Below, piece after piece: positions 8,776 through 16,522 of a stretch of 64,000 nucleotides of DNA (positions are counted from its first letter, which is position 1; each line of letters starts with the position of its first letter). The position numbers were made by a program, and so were the translations under genes. The DNA lies in assembly GCF_030123405.1 (NCBI RefSeq), contig NZ_CP126110.1, positions 4,526,001-4,590,000 on the forward strand, written 5' to 3'. A model generated the notes under the pieces. The model did not search any database. It had not been told where the DNA came from and saw nothing but the letters and a program-made list of their open reading frames with translations. The stretch is from Neobacillus sp. WH10 (GTDB lineage Bacteria > Bacillota > Bacilli > Bacillales > Cytobacillaceae).

Positions 8776-8949
8776 TTAGGACGTTTTCGTTAATGCAGTT
8801 TTAATATTATCAAACACCTTTACCAGTTGGTCTTTAAATAAAATTAATGACCCTGCTAATAGTACGGAAACTAACGCAATAATTAACCCGTACTCCGTTA
8901 AAGCTTGCCCTTCTTCTTCAACAACAAGATTCTTCATTTTTTCTAACAT
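8776..8949 (-). CDS. flp: Flp-family major prepilin, copy 3 (promoter-proximal)
   Basis: A 57-residue prepilin, the first gene of the tad operon. It starts at ATG 8949 with AGGAGGAAAACAA upstream. The protein begins MLEKMKNLVVEEEGQALTEY and ends DQLVKVFDNIKTALTKTS. It differs from copy 2 at only a handful of residues, mostly in the leader and in the mature tail. As the promoter-proximal copy with its own upstream region it is likely the founder and the most strongly translated. Confidence 0.92.
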   Translation of the reverse strand: MLEKMKNLVVEEEGQALTEYGLIIALVSVLLAGSLILFKDQLVKVFDNIKTALTKTS

Positions 8950-8981
8950 TTGTTTTCCTCCTACTAACCTTATTATTTTAG

Positions 8982-8997
8982 GTTCTATATTAAGAAC
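8982..8997. promoter_or_regulatory. GTTCT-N6-AGAAC palindrome before the flp/tad operon
   Basis: GTTCTATATTAAGAAC lies 33-48 bases before the first flp start codon, a place where repressor binding would block the promoter or early transcript. The arms match five bases of the SinR half-site (GTTCTYT). A second site with the same architecture is at 9117. Confidence 0.5.
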
Positions 8998-9010
8998 TTA
9001 ATTTAAATAT

Positions 9011-9054
9011 AAAACGAACAAATTAATTTGAAAATGTCCATTTTCGTTCGTTTT
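9011..9054. repeat. Inverted repeat AAAACGAAC ... GTTCGTTTT
   Basis: Perfect 9-bp arms at 9011-9019 and 9046-9054 with a 26-base spacer, in the divergent region between the flp operon and the DUF192 gene. It could be an operator; the long spacer argues against a simple dimer site. Confidence 0.4.
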
Positions 9055-9116
9055 AACGATTACTTTACTGTTTTTCTCTTCTTTTCTCTTTTTTTCTTAA
9101 CTTATCTTACTATTTC

Positions 9117-9149
9117 GTTCTTTTAAAAGAACACAAAGTTTAATATAAT
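9117..9149 (+). promoter_or_regulatory. Palindrome overlapping the DUF192 gene promoter
   Basis: GTTCTTTTAAAAGAAC (9117-9132) is a perfect 16-bp palindrome; both halves read GTTCTTT, a full match to the SinR consensus GTTCTYT. A -10 TATAAT is at 9144-9149, and the palindrome covers the -35 position at a 17-base spacing (TTTTAA, 9121-9126). Confidence 0.55.
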
Positions 9150-9188
9150 GAACTTATTGAATGATTAATCAAAGGAGGCACACATAAT

Positions 9189-9515
9189 ATGAAAGAAAAT
9201 ACTATTAGGATCCCATACAAAATTAACCATGCTGATGGTTTTTTTAAAAGGTTTAGAGGATTAATGTTTCGAAAGGATCCGATAGAAAATGAAGGACTCT
9301 GGATTGTACCATGTAATGCTGTCCATATGTTTTTTATGAAGTTTCCAATTGATGTTGTTCTTTTAAATGAAAGAAAAGAAGTTGTAAAAGTTTTTAATGA
9401 ATTAAAACCATGGAAAATTACGAAACCAATTAATGAGGCTTACTCTACATTAGAACTTCCAGCAGGATCGATTAAAAAATTCGGAATCAGGAATGGAATA
9501 AAACTTTATTGGTGA
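9189..9515 (+). CDS. DUF192 family protein
   Basis: A 108-residue protein with the DUF192 hallmarks: FKRFRGLMFRK near the start, then IVPCNAVHMFFMKFPIDVVL and LELPAGSIKKFGI. The family is widespread in bacteria and archaea and its biochemical role is not established. The RBS is AAAGGAGG. It is transcribed divergently from the flp/tad operon and shares the region holding both GTTCT palindromes, so it may belong to the same regulon. No signal peptide is seen. Confidence 0.8.
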   Translation: MKENTIRIPYKINHADGFFKRFRGLMFRKDPIENEGLWIVPCNAVHMFFMKFPIDVVLLNERKEVVKVFNELKPWKITKPINEAYSTLELPAGSIKKFGIRNGIKLYW

Positions 9516-9563
9516 GTTTTAAATACATACTCGTAAACGAAGTAATTATTAGGAGGGTATCCG

Positions 9564-12158
9564 TTGAAAGGGATATTAAAAACAAGTTTATCATTATCTA
9601 TTTTATCCTTTATTTTTCCAGTGCTCATCTTAAGTATAGTATTTGTGATGTTTAAAATTTATCCCTACGGTAACAATATTGCTTTAACAACAGATTTATA
9701 TTTTCAATACATACATTATTATAGTTATCTTTTAGAAGCTATTAAGGGGAATGATAGCTTATTATACAGTTGGAATGCAGGATTAGGGTCAAATTTCATT
9801 GGTAACATTGCATACTATACCGCAAGTCCGCTATTGGTTATTCTTTTTATATTTCCAAAAGGACTTTTTCCTGAAGCTGTATTACTAATTATTTTAACCA
9901 AAATTGGATTATGCGGAGTAACGATCAGTTTCTTTATGACTAAAAGATTTAAAACATTAAAATTTTATGAAGTGGTATTGTTTTCTTCCTTCTATGCACT
10001 GATGTCCTATAACCTTTCATATTATTATAATGTCATGTGGTTAGATGGAGTTATTTTACTACCATTATTGGTCCTTTCAGTAGATTCAATTTTACGGAAT
10101 AAGAGCTTAATCCCCTATATTTTTTTACAATCACTTTCCTTTATTGCAAATTTTTATATTGCTTATATGTTAGGGTTGTTCATTTTCTTCTATTTTATAA
10201 TTGATCTTTTTGGACAGCGAAAACTAAAATCAACAGAACAGATAAAGGCAATTATTTTAAAATTTTTAAAAGGAACATTCATTTCTATTGGTATTTCAAG
10301 TTTTTTAATGGTTCCTACATTCTTTCAACTTTTACAATCATTAGGTTCTTTTGGAAATTTTTCTAGTGGTCAAGATAATAATTTTTTATTCAAATTTTTA
10401 ATTGGTGAATATGACTCTGTTAGAATGGGATCCCCTAACATATATATTGGTTCATTCATTCTATTGTTGGTACCAGCCTTTTTCATTAGTAAAATCAATA
10501 GATTTGAAAAAATGAAATGGGGCATTTTACTAATTATTATGGCCATTAGTTTTGTTATACCACCCCTAAATCTTTTCTGGCAGGCAGGAGATGAACCAAA
10601 TTGGTTTCCGTTTAGGTATTCTTTTATTTTTTCTTTCATCCTATTTTATATAAGTGTAGCAGCTTATGAAAAAGTTCATTCAATCAGATTTAGAGTGTTT
10701 TTACTTCTATTGTTTATTAACGTTTTTATCCTAACTGCAGCTGCTTTAGCAAATAATGGAGTGTATAGCCTTGTTATAAATATAGCCTTTATTTCTCTGT
10801 TTTCTATTATCTTATATATAAAAAAATTCAACCTTAAAGGTCTTGGATTTTTAATATTCTTTCTTTTTACAAGTGTAGAATTATTATTTAATAGTACCGT
10901 TATTATTTCTAATATTTATAAGGAATTAGGGCGCCCTAATCGTGCACAATACACCATTTATAACGATTATAAAGCTGCTATTAACCAAATTAAAAAGACT
11001 GATTTAACTCCCTATTATCGAGTTGAATCAAATTTAAACAAGACTAACAATGATTCATTAACACTTGGACTGGGAAGTCTTGGTCATTCCAGTTCAATGG
11101 TAAATAATGATCTAATTAGAACAATAAGTTCGTTAGGATTTTATGCCAGAAAAGCAAATTACAATAAAAAAGGGAGTACAATTCTTACAGATTCAATCTT
11201 AGGTTTAAAATATTTTATAAGCTCTAATGAGATGGATAAAGAAGGCTTTGAACTAATATCAAGGATGAAGAAATTGTACATTTACAAAAATATCAACTCT
11301 TTACCAATTGGTTATCAAATAAGGGAAGACGTTACCAATATACAAATAGATCATTATAAAAATCCTTTTAAACTTCAAAATAAGATTTATGAAACAATTT
11401 TTCATTCGAAAGATCCATTATTTATTCCGATATCTCCAGAAAAAGTAGAATATCAGAATGCAACATTTAAAGAATTAGAAAACGGAAAACAATTTACAAG
11501 AATCAAAAAAGAAAAAGATATTAAAATTAAGTACACTTTTAATATTAAAGATGAAGCCAACTTTTATGCATTATTCGACTTAATGGACATTCAGAACATC
11601 TTGACTAATCCAGAAAATATTAAAATGACTATTAATAATAAAGAAATAGGTGACTACCTCAAAACTCAATTTATGGGGATTTTTGAGGTAGGTAAATTTA
11701 GGAATGAACAAGTGGTTATTGAACTAAATCTTAATAAAGATCATGTCAAATTTGCTAGTGATTTGTTCTATATCACAAACTCTAAGGATTTCAATAACAA
11801 CTTGAATTCGATTGACAGAAATTCTTTTATAATGACACACAAAGAAGAAAATACAATGGAAGCAAACATAAATATAAAGCAGGACAACCAACTATTGTTT
11901 CTTTCTATTCCTTGGGATGAGGGCTGGAGAGTAGCTATTGATGGAGAAACTGTAAAACCAATAAAAGTTTTTGGATCTTTTATGGGAATTCCATTAAATA
12001 AAGGTGAATATCACTTGCAAATGACGTTTATACCTAAAGGTTTTATTTTAGGTAGTTTTATAACTTTAATGAGCTTATTGATTTTTCTAAAAATCTTCTT
12101 GGTGGAATATTTTAAGGAAAAGAGGGTGCTTAAAAATGTTGAAGAAATTCGATCCTAA
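9564..12158 (+). CDS. yfhO: YfhO-family membrane glycosyltransferase
   Basis: An 864-residue protein with about a dozen hydrophobic helices in residues 1-450, a large extracytoplasmic region (about 460-820) and one C-terminal helix. It starts at TTG 9564 behind AGGAGGG. YfhO proteins are GT-C type enzymes thought to transfer a sugar from an undecaprenyl-phosphate carrier to a surface polymer such as lipoteichoic acid outside the cell. The next two genes, overlapping it, encode the other parts of such a system: a GT2 enzyme that would load the lipid carrier and a GtrA/GtcA-type flippase. The acceptor polymer here is an inference. Confidence 0.85.
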   Translation: MKGILKTSLSLSILSFIFPVLILSIVFVMFKIYPYGNNIALTTDLYFQYIHYYSYLLEAIKGNDSLLYSWNAGLGSNFIGNIAYYTASPLLVILFIFPKGLFPEAVLLIILTKIGLCGVTISFFMTKRFKTLKFYEVVLFSSFYALMSYNLSYYYNVMWLDGVILLPLLVLSVDSILRNKSLIPYIFLQSLSFIANFYIAYMLGLFIFFYFIIDLFGQRKLKSTEQIKAIILKFLKGTFISIGISSFLMVPTFFQLLQSLGSFGNFSSGQDNNFLFKFLIGEYDSVRMGSPNIYIGSFILLLVPAFFISKINRFEKMKWGILLIIMAISFVIPPLNLFWQAGDEPNWFPFRYSFIFSFILFYISVAAYEKVHSIRFRVFLLLLFINVFILTAAALANNGVYSLVINIAFISLFSIILYIKKFNLKGLGFLIFFLFTSVELLFNSTVIISNIYKELGRPNRAQYTIYNDYKAAINQIKKTDLTPYYRVESNLNKTNNDSLTLGLGSLGHSSSMVNNDLIRTISSLGFYARKANYNKKGSTILTDSILGLKYFISSNEMDKEGFELISRMKKLYIYKNINSLPIGYQIREDVTNIQIDHYKNPFKLQNKIYETIFHSKDPLFIPISPEKVEYQNATFKELENGKQFTRIKKEKDIKIKYTFNIKDEANFYALFDLMDIQNILTNPENIKMTINNKEIGDYLKTQFMGIFEVGKFRNEQVVIELNLNKDHVKFASDLFYITNSKDFNNNLNSIDRNSFIMTHKEENTMEANINIKQDNQLLFLSIPWDEGWRVAIDGETVKPIKVFGSFMGIPLNKGEYHLQMTFIPKGFILGSFITLMSLLIFLKIFLVEYFKEKRVLKNVEEIRS

Positions 12159-13131
12159 TATAACACTTGTAATCCCCGTATATAACGAAGGAAGCCATAT
12201 TATTCATTCCCTAAAAGTGATAGAGAATGAAATAAGAAACGTAACTCAAAAATATGAAATTATTATTGTCGATGATGGTTCTACAGATAATACATGGATG
12301 GAAATATCTAATCATCTAAATAGTCTGCCTAACCTGTTCATCATTAGATTAAGTAGAAACTTTGGCAAAGAATCAGCACTTGTGGCGGGGTTAGAACATG
12401 CAGCAGGCGAAGCTGTCATCATAATGGATGCCGATTTGCAACATCCACCATCATTAATTCCAAAAATGATAAATATATGGAAGGAAGATGAAGTTGGAAT
12501 AGTTGAATGTGTAAAGAGGGAAAGAGGGAAAGAAAAACTCCGATACCGGCTAGGTGCTAACTTTTTCTATTGGATATTGAAAAGATTCACAGGGTACAAT
12601 CTTAAAGGTGCTTCAGACTATAAATTACTAGATAAAAAAGTCTTAGAGGCATGGAAGAAGATGCCAGAAAAAGACACTTTCTTTCGAGGAATGACAGCAT
12701 GGTTGGGATTTAAAAAAATTAAATGTGAGTTTGATGTATCTCCAAGAATTGACGGTGAACCAAAATGGGGTTTTACAAAGCTAATTAAGCTGGCTTTAAA
12801 TGCTGTTGTATCATTTTCTTCTTTACCATTAAGGTTTGTTAGTATAGTTGGACTACTATTTTTTATAGCTGCCATTTTCTTAGGAATCCAGACACTTTAC
12901 CAAAAAATCAACGGAAATGCCTTAACAGGATTTACAACAGTTATTCTATTACAACTTATTATTGGCAGTGTCTTTATGATAAGCCTCGGTGTATTCGGAG
13001 AGTATTTATCAGCTATTTATAAAGAGGTAAAAGGCAGGCCAAGATACTTAATTGAAAATGTAATGGTTTCAGGAAATCTCACTAATAAAACCGAGACCAA
13101 AGAATTGAAAAGAAATTATGTTGAAGTATAA
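12136..13131 (+). CDS. GT2 glycosyltransferase, CsbB/GtrB-like
   Basis: A 331-residue protein whose start overlaps yfhO by 23 bases. The N-terminal GT-A domain shows TLVIPVYNEGSHI, then IIIVDDGSTDNT and MDADLQHPP (the DxD-type metal site region); RLSRNFGKESALVAGLEHA follows the usual pattern of polyprenyl-phosphate glycosyltransferases. Two membrane helices occupy about residues 225-295. Proteins of this build (CsbB, GtrB, DPM1-like) move a sugar from a nucleotide donor to undecaprenyl phosphate on the cytoplasmic face. It would supply the donor for YfhO. Confidence 0.88.
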   Translation: MLKKFDPNITLVIPVYNEGSHIIHSLKVIENEIRNVTQKYEIIIVDDGSTDNTWMEISNHLNSLPNLFIIRLSRNFGKESALVAGLEHAAGEAVIIMDADLQHPPSLIPKMINIWKEDEVGIVECVKRERGKEKLRYRLGANFFYWILKRFTGYNLKGASDYKLLDKKVLEAWKKMPEKDTFFRGMTAWLGFKKIKCEFDVSPRIDGEPKWGFTKLIKLALNAVVSFSSLPLRFVSIVGLLFFIAAIFLGIQTLYQKINGNALTGFTTVILLQLIIGSVFMISLGVFGEYLSAIYKEVKGRPRYLIENVMVSGNLTNKTETKELKRNYVEV

Positions 13132-13546
13132 AAAATCTCGTTTACAAAAAGTAATTTTCTATGGATTTGTTGGGATAATTGGGACTATTGTTCACTTTTT
13201 TACACTTGTTATTTTGGTTGAGCTTTTTGGGGTAAATCCTATTTTAAGTTCAATTATTGGATTTATTTTAACTGTAATTTTATCCTTTGTATTAAACAGA
13301 AAATATACTTTTAAAGCAAACAGCAAGAACCAAAAATATTTATTAATTAAATATGTGATAGTATCAATAAATGGATTAATGCTAAATAGTTTAATTATGT
13401 ATTTTACAGTGGATATTCTTTCTATTCACTATTCATTTGGTCAAATGATCGTAGTTATATGTATTCCAATAATAAATTTCTTGCTAAATAATTTCTGGAC
13501 CTTTAAGGAACAAACTAGCAACTTAGGATTGAATGATAAAAGGTAA
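13118..13546 (+). CDS. GtrA/GtcA-family flippase
   Basis: A 142-residue protein with four hydrophobic helices and the GtrA pattern FYGFVGIIGTIVHFFTLVIL plus LSFVLNRKYTFKA in the middle. GtrA/GtcA proteins are thought to flip sugar-linked undecaprenyl phosphate across the membrane. The gene overlaps the GT2 gene by 14 bases and ends the three-gene unit, which is closed by a strong terminator at 13576. Confidence 0.88.
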   Translation: MLKYKKSRLQKVIFYGFVGIIGTIVHFFTLVILVELFGVNPILSSIIGFILTVILSFVLNRKYTFKANSKNQKYLLIKYVIVSINGLMLNSLIMYFTVDILSIHYSFGQMIVVICIPIINFLLNNFWTFKEQTSNLGLNDKR

Positions 13547-13575
13547 AATAAATAACGATATTTAATTATTTAAAA

Positions 13576-13610
13576 AGGGGTGAAAAAGTTAACTTTTTCA
13601 CCCCTAATTT
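13576..13610 (+). terminator. Terminator after the glycosylation trio
   Basis: AGGGGTGAAAAAGTT pairs perfectly with AACTTTTTCACCCCT (13576-13605), followed by AATTTTA. Confidence 0.8.
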
Positions 13611-13730
13611 TATGTTTGCAGCTGAAAATATAGTATTTGAAAAAATTTGTTCACCATTTGTTCATACCATTTGAGAGTAATTGGCAATATGATGTAAATG
13701 AAAGAATTCTATAGAAAGCGAGTATGACCT

Positions 13731-14183
13731 ATGAAAAAAGAGATGAGATTGCAAACGATTTCAAAACTTATCTCAGAACATGAGATAAAGACGCAGGAAG
13801 AGCTGGGGCAATTACTCCATGTTAGCGGTTTGCAAGTGACTCAGGCAACCATCTCCAGGGACATTCGTGAATTGAAACTGATCAAGGTCCCTTCCAAAGA
13901 CGGCAGTTTGAAATATAGTTTTCAAATTGATCAGGACCATTTGATTTCTGAAAAGCTGCGCCATAAAATGAAGGATGCGCTTGTTGGGATGGAGGTCATT
14001 AACTATTTTGTGATCATTAAAACGCTGCCAGGACATGCCCATTCATTTGGGGCGCTGTTTGATTCAATGGAAATCGACGGTAAAGCCGGCACCATTTGTG
14101 GCAATGATACATGTTTAATTATTTGCCGCACACCAGATGAGGCTACCAGCATCAAGCAGAAAATCGATTTATATCAAAAGTAA
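13731..14183 (+). CDS. argR: ArgR-family arginine repressor
   Basis: A 150-residue regulator. The N-terminal winged helix (residues 1-70) has the ArgR pattern, TQATISRDIRELKLIKVP; the C-terminal arginine-binding and hexamer domain has LPGHAHSFGALFDSM and GTICGNDTCLIIC (GTIxGxDT motif). It starts the arginine deiminase cluster, as the dedicated ArgR does in several Bacillus arc clusters, and likely senses arginine to activate arcA. A candidate ARG box lies at 15067-15084. A main ArgR/AhrC encoded elsewhere in the genome is probable but unseen. Confidence 0.9.
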   Translation: MKKEMRLQTISKLISEHEIKTQEELGQLLHVSGLQVTQATISRDIRELKLIKVPSKDGSLKYSFQIDQDHLISEKLRHKMKDALVGMEVINYFVIIKTLPGHAHSFGALFDSMEIDGKAGTICGNDTCLIICRTPDEATSIKQKIDLYQK

Positions 14184-14214
14184 CGAAAAAATCACATGAT
14201 AAGGAGAGAGTTCG

Positions 14215-14913
14215 ATGCTCAATTCGCCTGTGATCAATATGGATGTGCTTTCTGATTTACAGCAATTTGATGTTTTTTCCTGCCTGTCTGCAAAAACATT
14301 AAAAAAATACCTGCCTTATTTTTATTTCCGCAGTTACAAAAAGAACCAATGTCTGTTTATGCAGGGGGACCCGCGCGACAAACTCTTTTTTTTGCTTGAT
14401 GGGTATGTAATGTTTGAACGTGCCAGTGAAGAGGGCAGCATGCTTTATTTAGACTTTATTAAAAAAAATCAAATGTTTCCTACTGGCGGGATTTTTCACG
14501 ATACGGTTTACCACGACACTGCCATTGCCGTTACCGATGTTCATCTGTACTTCGTCCAAACCCACATCTTAGAGGAAATACTCAAAACCAATCCAAAGCA
14601 ATTACTATCTATTATTACTAAACTATCAGATATTCTCGATCTACATCAGAAACGTGTACAACGAATCCTTATTCCTCATGCTCAAGAACGCGTGTTGCAT
14701 TCGATTCAATTTTTAATGGAGGATCTCGGGGTGAAGGATGACAATGAGGTTGTTATCCCATGTCCCCTTACTGCCGCCAACATTTCTAAGCTATCTGGAA
14801 CAACAAGGGAGACGGTTAGTCTGCTTATTAACCAGTTAAAAAGAGAGAAGATTATCTCGGTTAGGTCCAAAAAAATGAGAATCCATCAACCGGATTATTT
14901 TAAAGAAATATGA
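14215..14913 (+). CDS. arcR: ArcR, Crp/Fnr-family activator of the arginine deiminase pathway
   Basis: A 232-residue Crp/Fnr regulator: a cyclic-nucleotide-binding-like barrel (about residues 20-135) and a C-terminal winged helix (about 165-230) with ISKLSGTTRETVSLLINQLK as the HTH. It lacks the cysteine cluster of oxygen-sensing Fnr. It sits between argR and arcA, 31 bases after argR, and a TTTGTAA-N6-TTACAAA palindrome of Crp/Fnr layout stands before arcA. It likely activates arginine use under low oxygen, as ArcR does in B. licheniformis. Confidence 0.85.
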   Translation: MLNSPVINMDVLSDLQQFDVFSCLSAKTLKKYLPYFYFRSYKKNQCLFMQGDPRDKLFFLLDGYVMFERASEEGSMLYLDFIKKNQMFPTGGIFHDTVYHDTAIAVTDVHLYFVQTHILEEILKTNPKQLLSIITKLSDILDLHQKRVQRILIPHAQERVLHSIQFLMEDLGVKDDNEVVIPCPLTAANISKLSGTTRETVSLLINQLKREKIISVRSKKMRIHQPDYFKEI

Positions 14914-14923
14914 ATACATAATA

Positions 14924-14962
14924 AAGGCTGGCCCGTTTTTATTTCGGGTCAGCCTTTTTCTT
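14924..14962 (+). terminator. Terminator after arcR
   Basis: AAGGCTGGCCCG pairs with CGGGTCAGCCTT (one G-T pair), then TTTCTTTT. It separates the regulators from the arcA operon. Confidence 0.75.
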
Positions 14963-15066
14963 TTGCTCCATAATTTTCTTAATTTTAGAACTTTATCTGT
15001 GAACTTATTATGACATTCAAGGATTATTCAGGGTATTACCACTGAAAAGACTGAATCGTATTAAAT

Positions 15067-15084
15067 TATACATATTTATACAAC
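15067..15084 (+). promoter_or_regulatory. Candidate ARG box upstream of arcA
   Basis: TATACATATTTATACAAC agrees with the general ARG-box pattern TNTGNATWWWWATNCANA at 16 of 18 positions. It lies about 135 bases before the arcA start, in a region with no gene (14963-15216). Confidence 0.45.
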
Positions 15085-15130
15085 TGAATTTATATGAACG
15101 ACAAAAAAACGTTAGGATTATTACATTTTG

Positions 15131-15150
15131 TTTGTAAGCGCTATTACAAA
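15131..15150 (+). promoter_or_regulatory. Crp/Fnr-type palindrome upstream of arcA (ArcR site)
   Basis: TTTGTAAGCGCTATTACAAA has perfect 7-bp arms around a 6-bp spacer, the layout of Crp/Fnr sites. It overlaps a 14-of-16 match to the CcpA cre pattern, so carbon control is an alternative or additional reading. Confidence 0.55.
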
Positions 15151-15216
15151 GGAAAGGTCTTACATCATTTAGAATGAAGGTGTAGCAAGGATAGTTCAAA
15201 AAAGGGAGGAAAAAAA

Positions 15217-16503
15217 ATGAGCAGTATAGCAGAAATCACTACTCAGCAGGAAATGCAAAAAAAATTAAAGCACCCGATCCATGTTACCTCAGAAATCGGT
15301 ACTTTAAGAACAGTTTTACTGAAACGTCCTGGTAAAGAAGTAGAAAATCTAACGCCTGAATATCTGCAGCGACTTTTATTCGATGATATTCCTTATTTAC
15401 CGATTATCCAGAGAGAGCATGATTATTTCGCCGAGACATTAAAAAATAGAGGCATAGAAGTTCTATACCTCGAAAAATTGGTGGTTGAAACATTAAGTAA
15501 TACAGAGATAAAAAAACAATTTATTGATGATATTTTACGAGAAAGCAAGGCAAATGTCAACGGAGCAGCCCACGTGTTAAAGGAATATCTTCTTTCTTTT
15601 TCTACGGCTGACATGGTTGACAAAGTAATGAGCGGGATTCTTAAAAAAGAGATAGAAGCAGAGAAGAAGTCTCACCTTTACGAATTAATGGAAGATCACT
15701 ATCCATTCTATTTAGACCCAATGCCAAACCTTTATTTTACCCGTGACCCGGCAGCAAGCATAGGAAACGGTCTATCGATTAACAGGATGCGGGAACCTGC
15801 ACGAAGGCGCGAATCCTTGTTCATGCAATACATCATTAAGCATCATCCGCGATTTGCCGACCATGATGTTCCTGTATGGTTAGACCGTGACTTTGGCTTC
15901 TCGATTGAAGGCGGAGATGAACTCATTCTTAGTGATGAAGTAGTGGCAATCGGCGTTTCCGCCAGGACATCTGCCCGTGCGGTTGAAAAAATTGCGCTAA
16001 ACCTATTCAAAAGACAAGATACGATTAAAAAAGTAGTCGCCGTGGAAATTCCAAAATGCCGTGCCTTTATGCACCTTGATACCGTATTTACGATGGTAGA
16101 TTACGATAAATTTACGATCCACCCTGAAATTCAAGGACCACAAGGCAATATGAATGTCTACATTCTTGAAAAAGGTGTTGATGATCAGCATGTCAACATT
16201 ACACACCGCACCAACCTTCAGGAAGCATTGAAAGAAGTTTTGGGATTAAATGAACTCATCTTAATTCCATGTGGCGGCGGTGACGAAATCGCGGCTTCAC
16301 GTGAACAATGGAATGATGGTTCAAACACATTAGCGATCGCACCAGGCGTTGTCGTCACCTATGACAGAAACTATATATCCAATGAATTATTGCGTCAGCA
16401 CGGAATAGAGGTAATTGAAATCTCAAGCTCGGAATTATCCCGTGGCCGTGGGGGTCCTCGCTGCATGAGTATGCCAATTGTTCGTGAAGACTTACACAAA
16501 TAA
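15217..16503 (+). CDS. arcA: Arginine deiminase
   Basis: A 428-residue enzyme that hydrolyses arginine to citrulline and ammonia, first step of the arginine deiminase pathway. Visible signatures: FTRDPAASIGNG, the GGDE-type segment SIEGGDELILS, HLDTVFTMVD, and the C-terminal RGRGGPRCMSMPI with the nucleophilic cysteine C416. It is slightly longer at the N-terminus than many homologues (about 410). GGGAGGAAAAAA precedes ATG 15217. It is followed after 19 bases by arcB. Confidence 0.96.
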   Translation: MSSIAEITTQQEMQKKLKHPIHVTSEIGTLRTVLLKRPGKEVENLTPEYLQRLLFDDIPYLPIIQREHDYFAETLKNRGIEVLYLEKLVVETLSNTEIKKQFIDDILRESKANVNGAAHVLKEYLLSFSTADMVDKVMSGILKKEIEAEKKSHLYELMEDHYPFYLDPMPNLYFTRDPAASIGNGLSINRMREPARRRESLFMQYIIKHHPRFADHDVPVWLDRDFGFSIEGGDELILSDEVVAIGVSARTSARAVEKIALNLFKRQDTIKKVVAVEIPKCRAFMHLDTVFTMVDYDKFTIHPEIQGPQGNMNVYILEKGVDDQHVNITHRTNLQEALKEVLGLNELILIPCGGGDEIAASREQWNDGSNTLAIAPGVVVTYDRNYISNELLRQHGIEVIEISSSELSRGRGGPRCMSMPIVREDLHK

Positions 16504-16522
16504 TTTTATCAAAAGGAGAAAG

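Larger units (their letters stand above)
8272..8949 (-). repeat. Three tandem units of 226 bp carrying the flp genes
   Basis: The three flp start codons are at 8497, 8723 and 8949, exactly 226 bases apart. Units 2 and 3 match over coding and spacer sequence; unit 1 matches over the 5' two thirds and then diverges at the pilin tail. Confidence 0.85.

Noticed and set aside
8318..8949. Pseudogene copies of flp
   Set aside because: All three frames are intact with good ribosome sites, a leader and the Flp motif.
9011..9054. LexA box
   Set aside because: The arms contain CGAAC and GTTCG, but they are 26 bases apart instead of the 4 required by the Bacillus LexA consensus.
9117..9132. ComK box
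   Set aside because: The TTTTAAAA centre is AT-rich but there is no pair of AAAA-N5-TTTT boxes at the required distance.
15131..15150. Pure CcpA cre site as sole reading
   Set aside because: Two positions of the cre pattern fail, whereas the 7-bp arms with 6-bp spacer are perfect for a Crp/Fnr-type site next to arcR; cre is kept only as an alternative.
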